5,042 nucleotides of DNA from an uncultured Caldilinea sp. (GTDB lineage Bacteria; Chloroflexota; Anaerolineae; Caldilineales; Caldilineaceae), in NCBI GenBank assembly GCA_937928035.1, contig CALFWA010000297.1, positions 1-5,042 on the forward strand, given 5' to 3'. Within the stretch, counting starts at the first letter, position 1, and each line of letters starts with the position of its first letter. Below the pieces are notes generated by a model. That model was given only the letters and a program-made list of their open reading frames with translations. It was not told the DNA's origin and ran no database searches. The position numbers and the translations under genes are program-made. Positions 1-5,042 of the stretch are shown here, one piece after another.

Positions 1-1947
<1,947 letters not shown>

Positions 1948-1951
1948 GGGA

Positions 1952-3700
<1,749 letters not shown>

Positions 3701-3707
3701 AGGTTGA

Positions 3708-3713
3708 CACTCC
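3708..3713 (-). promoter_or_regulatory. Ribosome binding site GGAGTG that decides the MalF-type permease start
   Basis: GGAG lies 9 bases upstream of the inner ATG (3698-3700) and overlaps the outer in-frame ATG at 3713-3715. If the ribosome binds here, the outer ATG is part of the untranslated leader. This favours the 299-residue product over the 304-residue one. Confidence 0.6.
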
Positions 3714-3747
3714 ATTCATTTTGAAACAGCCTGTGACGGCGATTTGC

Positions 3748-3776
3748 GAGGATGCGGAGCGCTGCTCCGCATCCTC
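3748..3776 (-). promoter_or_regulatory. Perfect 13-bp stem-loop in the binding-protein/permease spacer
   Basis: The arms are 3748-3760 and 3764-3776, perfectly complementary over 13 bp and GC-rich, with a 3-base loop at 3761-3763. The stem starts 42 bases after the stop codon of the binding-protein gene and lies about 45 bases before the permease start. In the transcribed direction no run of U follows (the next bases are GCAAATC), so it is not a canonical intrinsic terminator. By analogy with malE-malF it could protect the 3' end of the upstream message from exonucleases, or partly attenuate transcription. Either would raise binding protein relative to permeases. The rest of the 3701-3818 spacer shows only the permease ribosome site; I see no convincing promoter. 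Confidence 0.75.
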
Positions 3777-3818
3777 CCTCAAGCCATTCCCAGACGGGTT
3801 GCCCTCGACCTGTTGGCG

Positions 3819-5042
<1,224 letters not shown>

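Noticed and set aside
3748..3776. Intrinsic transcription terminator
   Set aside because: The stem is strong enough, but no U-run follows on the transcribed strand, and permease genes of the same transporter lie directly downstream.

Overview
The window holds five genes, all on the minus strand and packed head to tail. It reads as the middle of one carbohydrate uptake and phosphorylation operon. In transcription order (right to left) they are: an extracellular sugar-binding protein that runs off the right edge; a MalF-type permease; a MalG-type permease; an FGGY-family carbohydrate kinase; and the N-terminal 142 residues of a PfkB/ribokinase-family kinase that runs off the left edge. The two permeases with a family 1 binding protein make this a CUT1-type ABC importer. 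No ATP-binding subunit is visible; it could lie outside the window or be shared from elsewhere in the genome.

Layout: the binding protein ends at 3819. A 118-base spacer follows (3701-3818) and carries a perfect 13-bp hairpin at 3748-3776. From the first permease onward the genes are separated by only 3, 4 and 0 bases. The Shine-Dalgarno sequences of the second permease and the FGGY kinase lie inside the last codons of the gene before them. This packing suggests co-transcription and translational coupling. The hairpin sits where the E. coli malE-malF spacer also carries inverted repeats, and may let the binding protein be made in excess over the membrane subunits.

Likely biology: the importer brings in a sugar, polyol or small glycoside, and two kinases of unrelated folds act on it or on successive intermediates. 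One option is a ketose kinase (FGGY) followed by a sugar-phosphate or ribokinase-like kinase (PfkB). The substrate cannot be named from the sequence. No isomerase, dehydrogenase, aldolase or regulator is inside the window to narrow it.

Organism: a GC-rich bacterium (roughly 60% by eye). The gene order and protein style are reminiscent of Chloroflexota (Caldilinea/Anaerolineae-like) sugar operons, but this is a weak impression and actinobacterial or proteobacterial origins are not excluded. I saw no RNA genes, mobile elements, CRISPR arrays or phage genes. Overall this is a normal catabolic operon. The points most worth a second look are the hairpin, the two-kinase arrangement and the calcium-loop-like motif in the binding protein.
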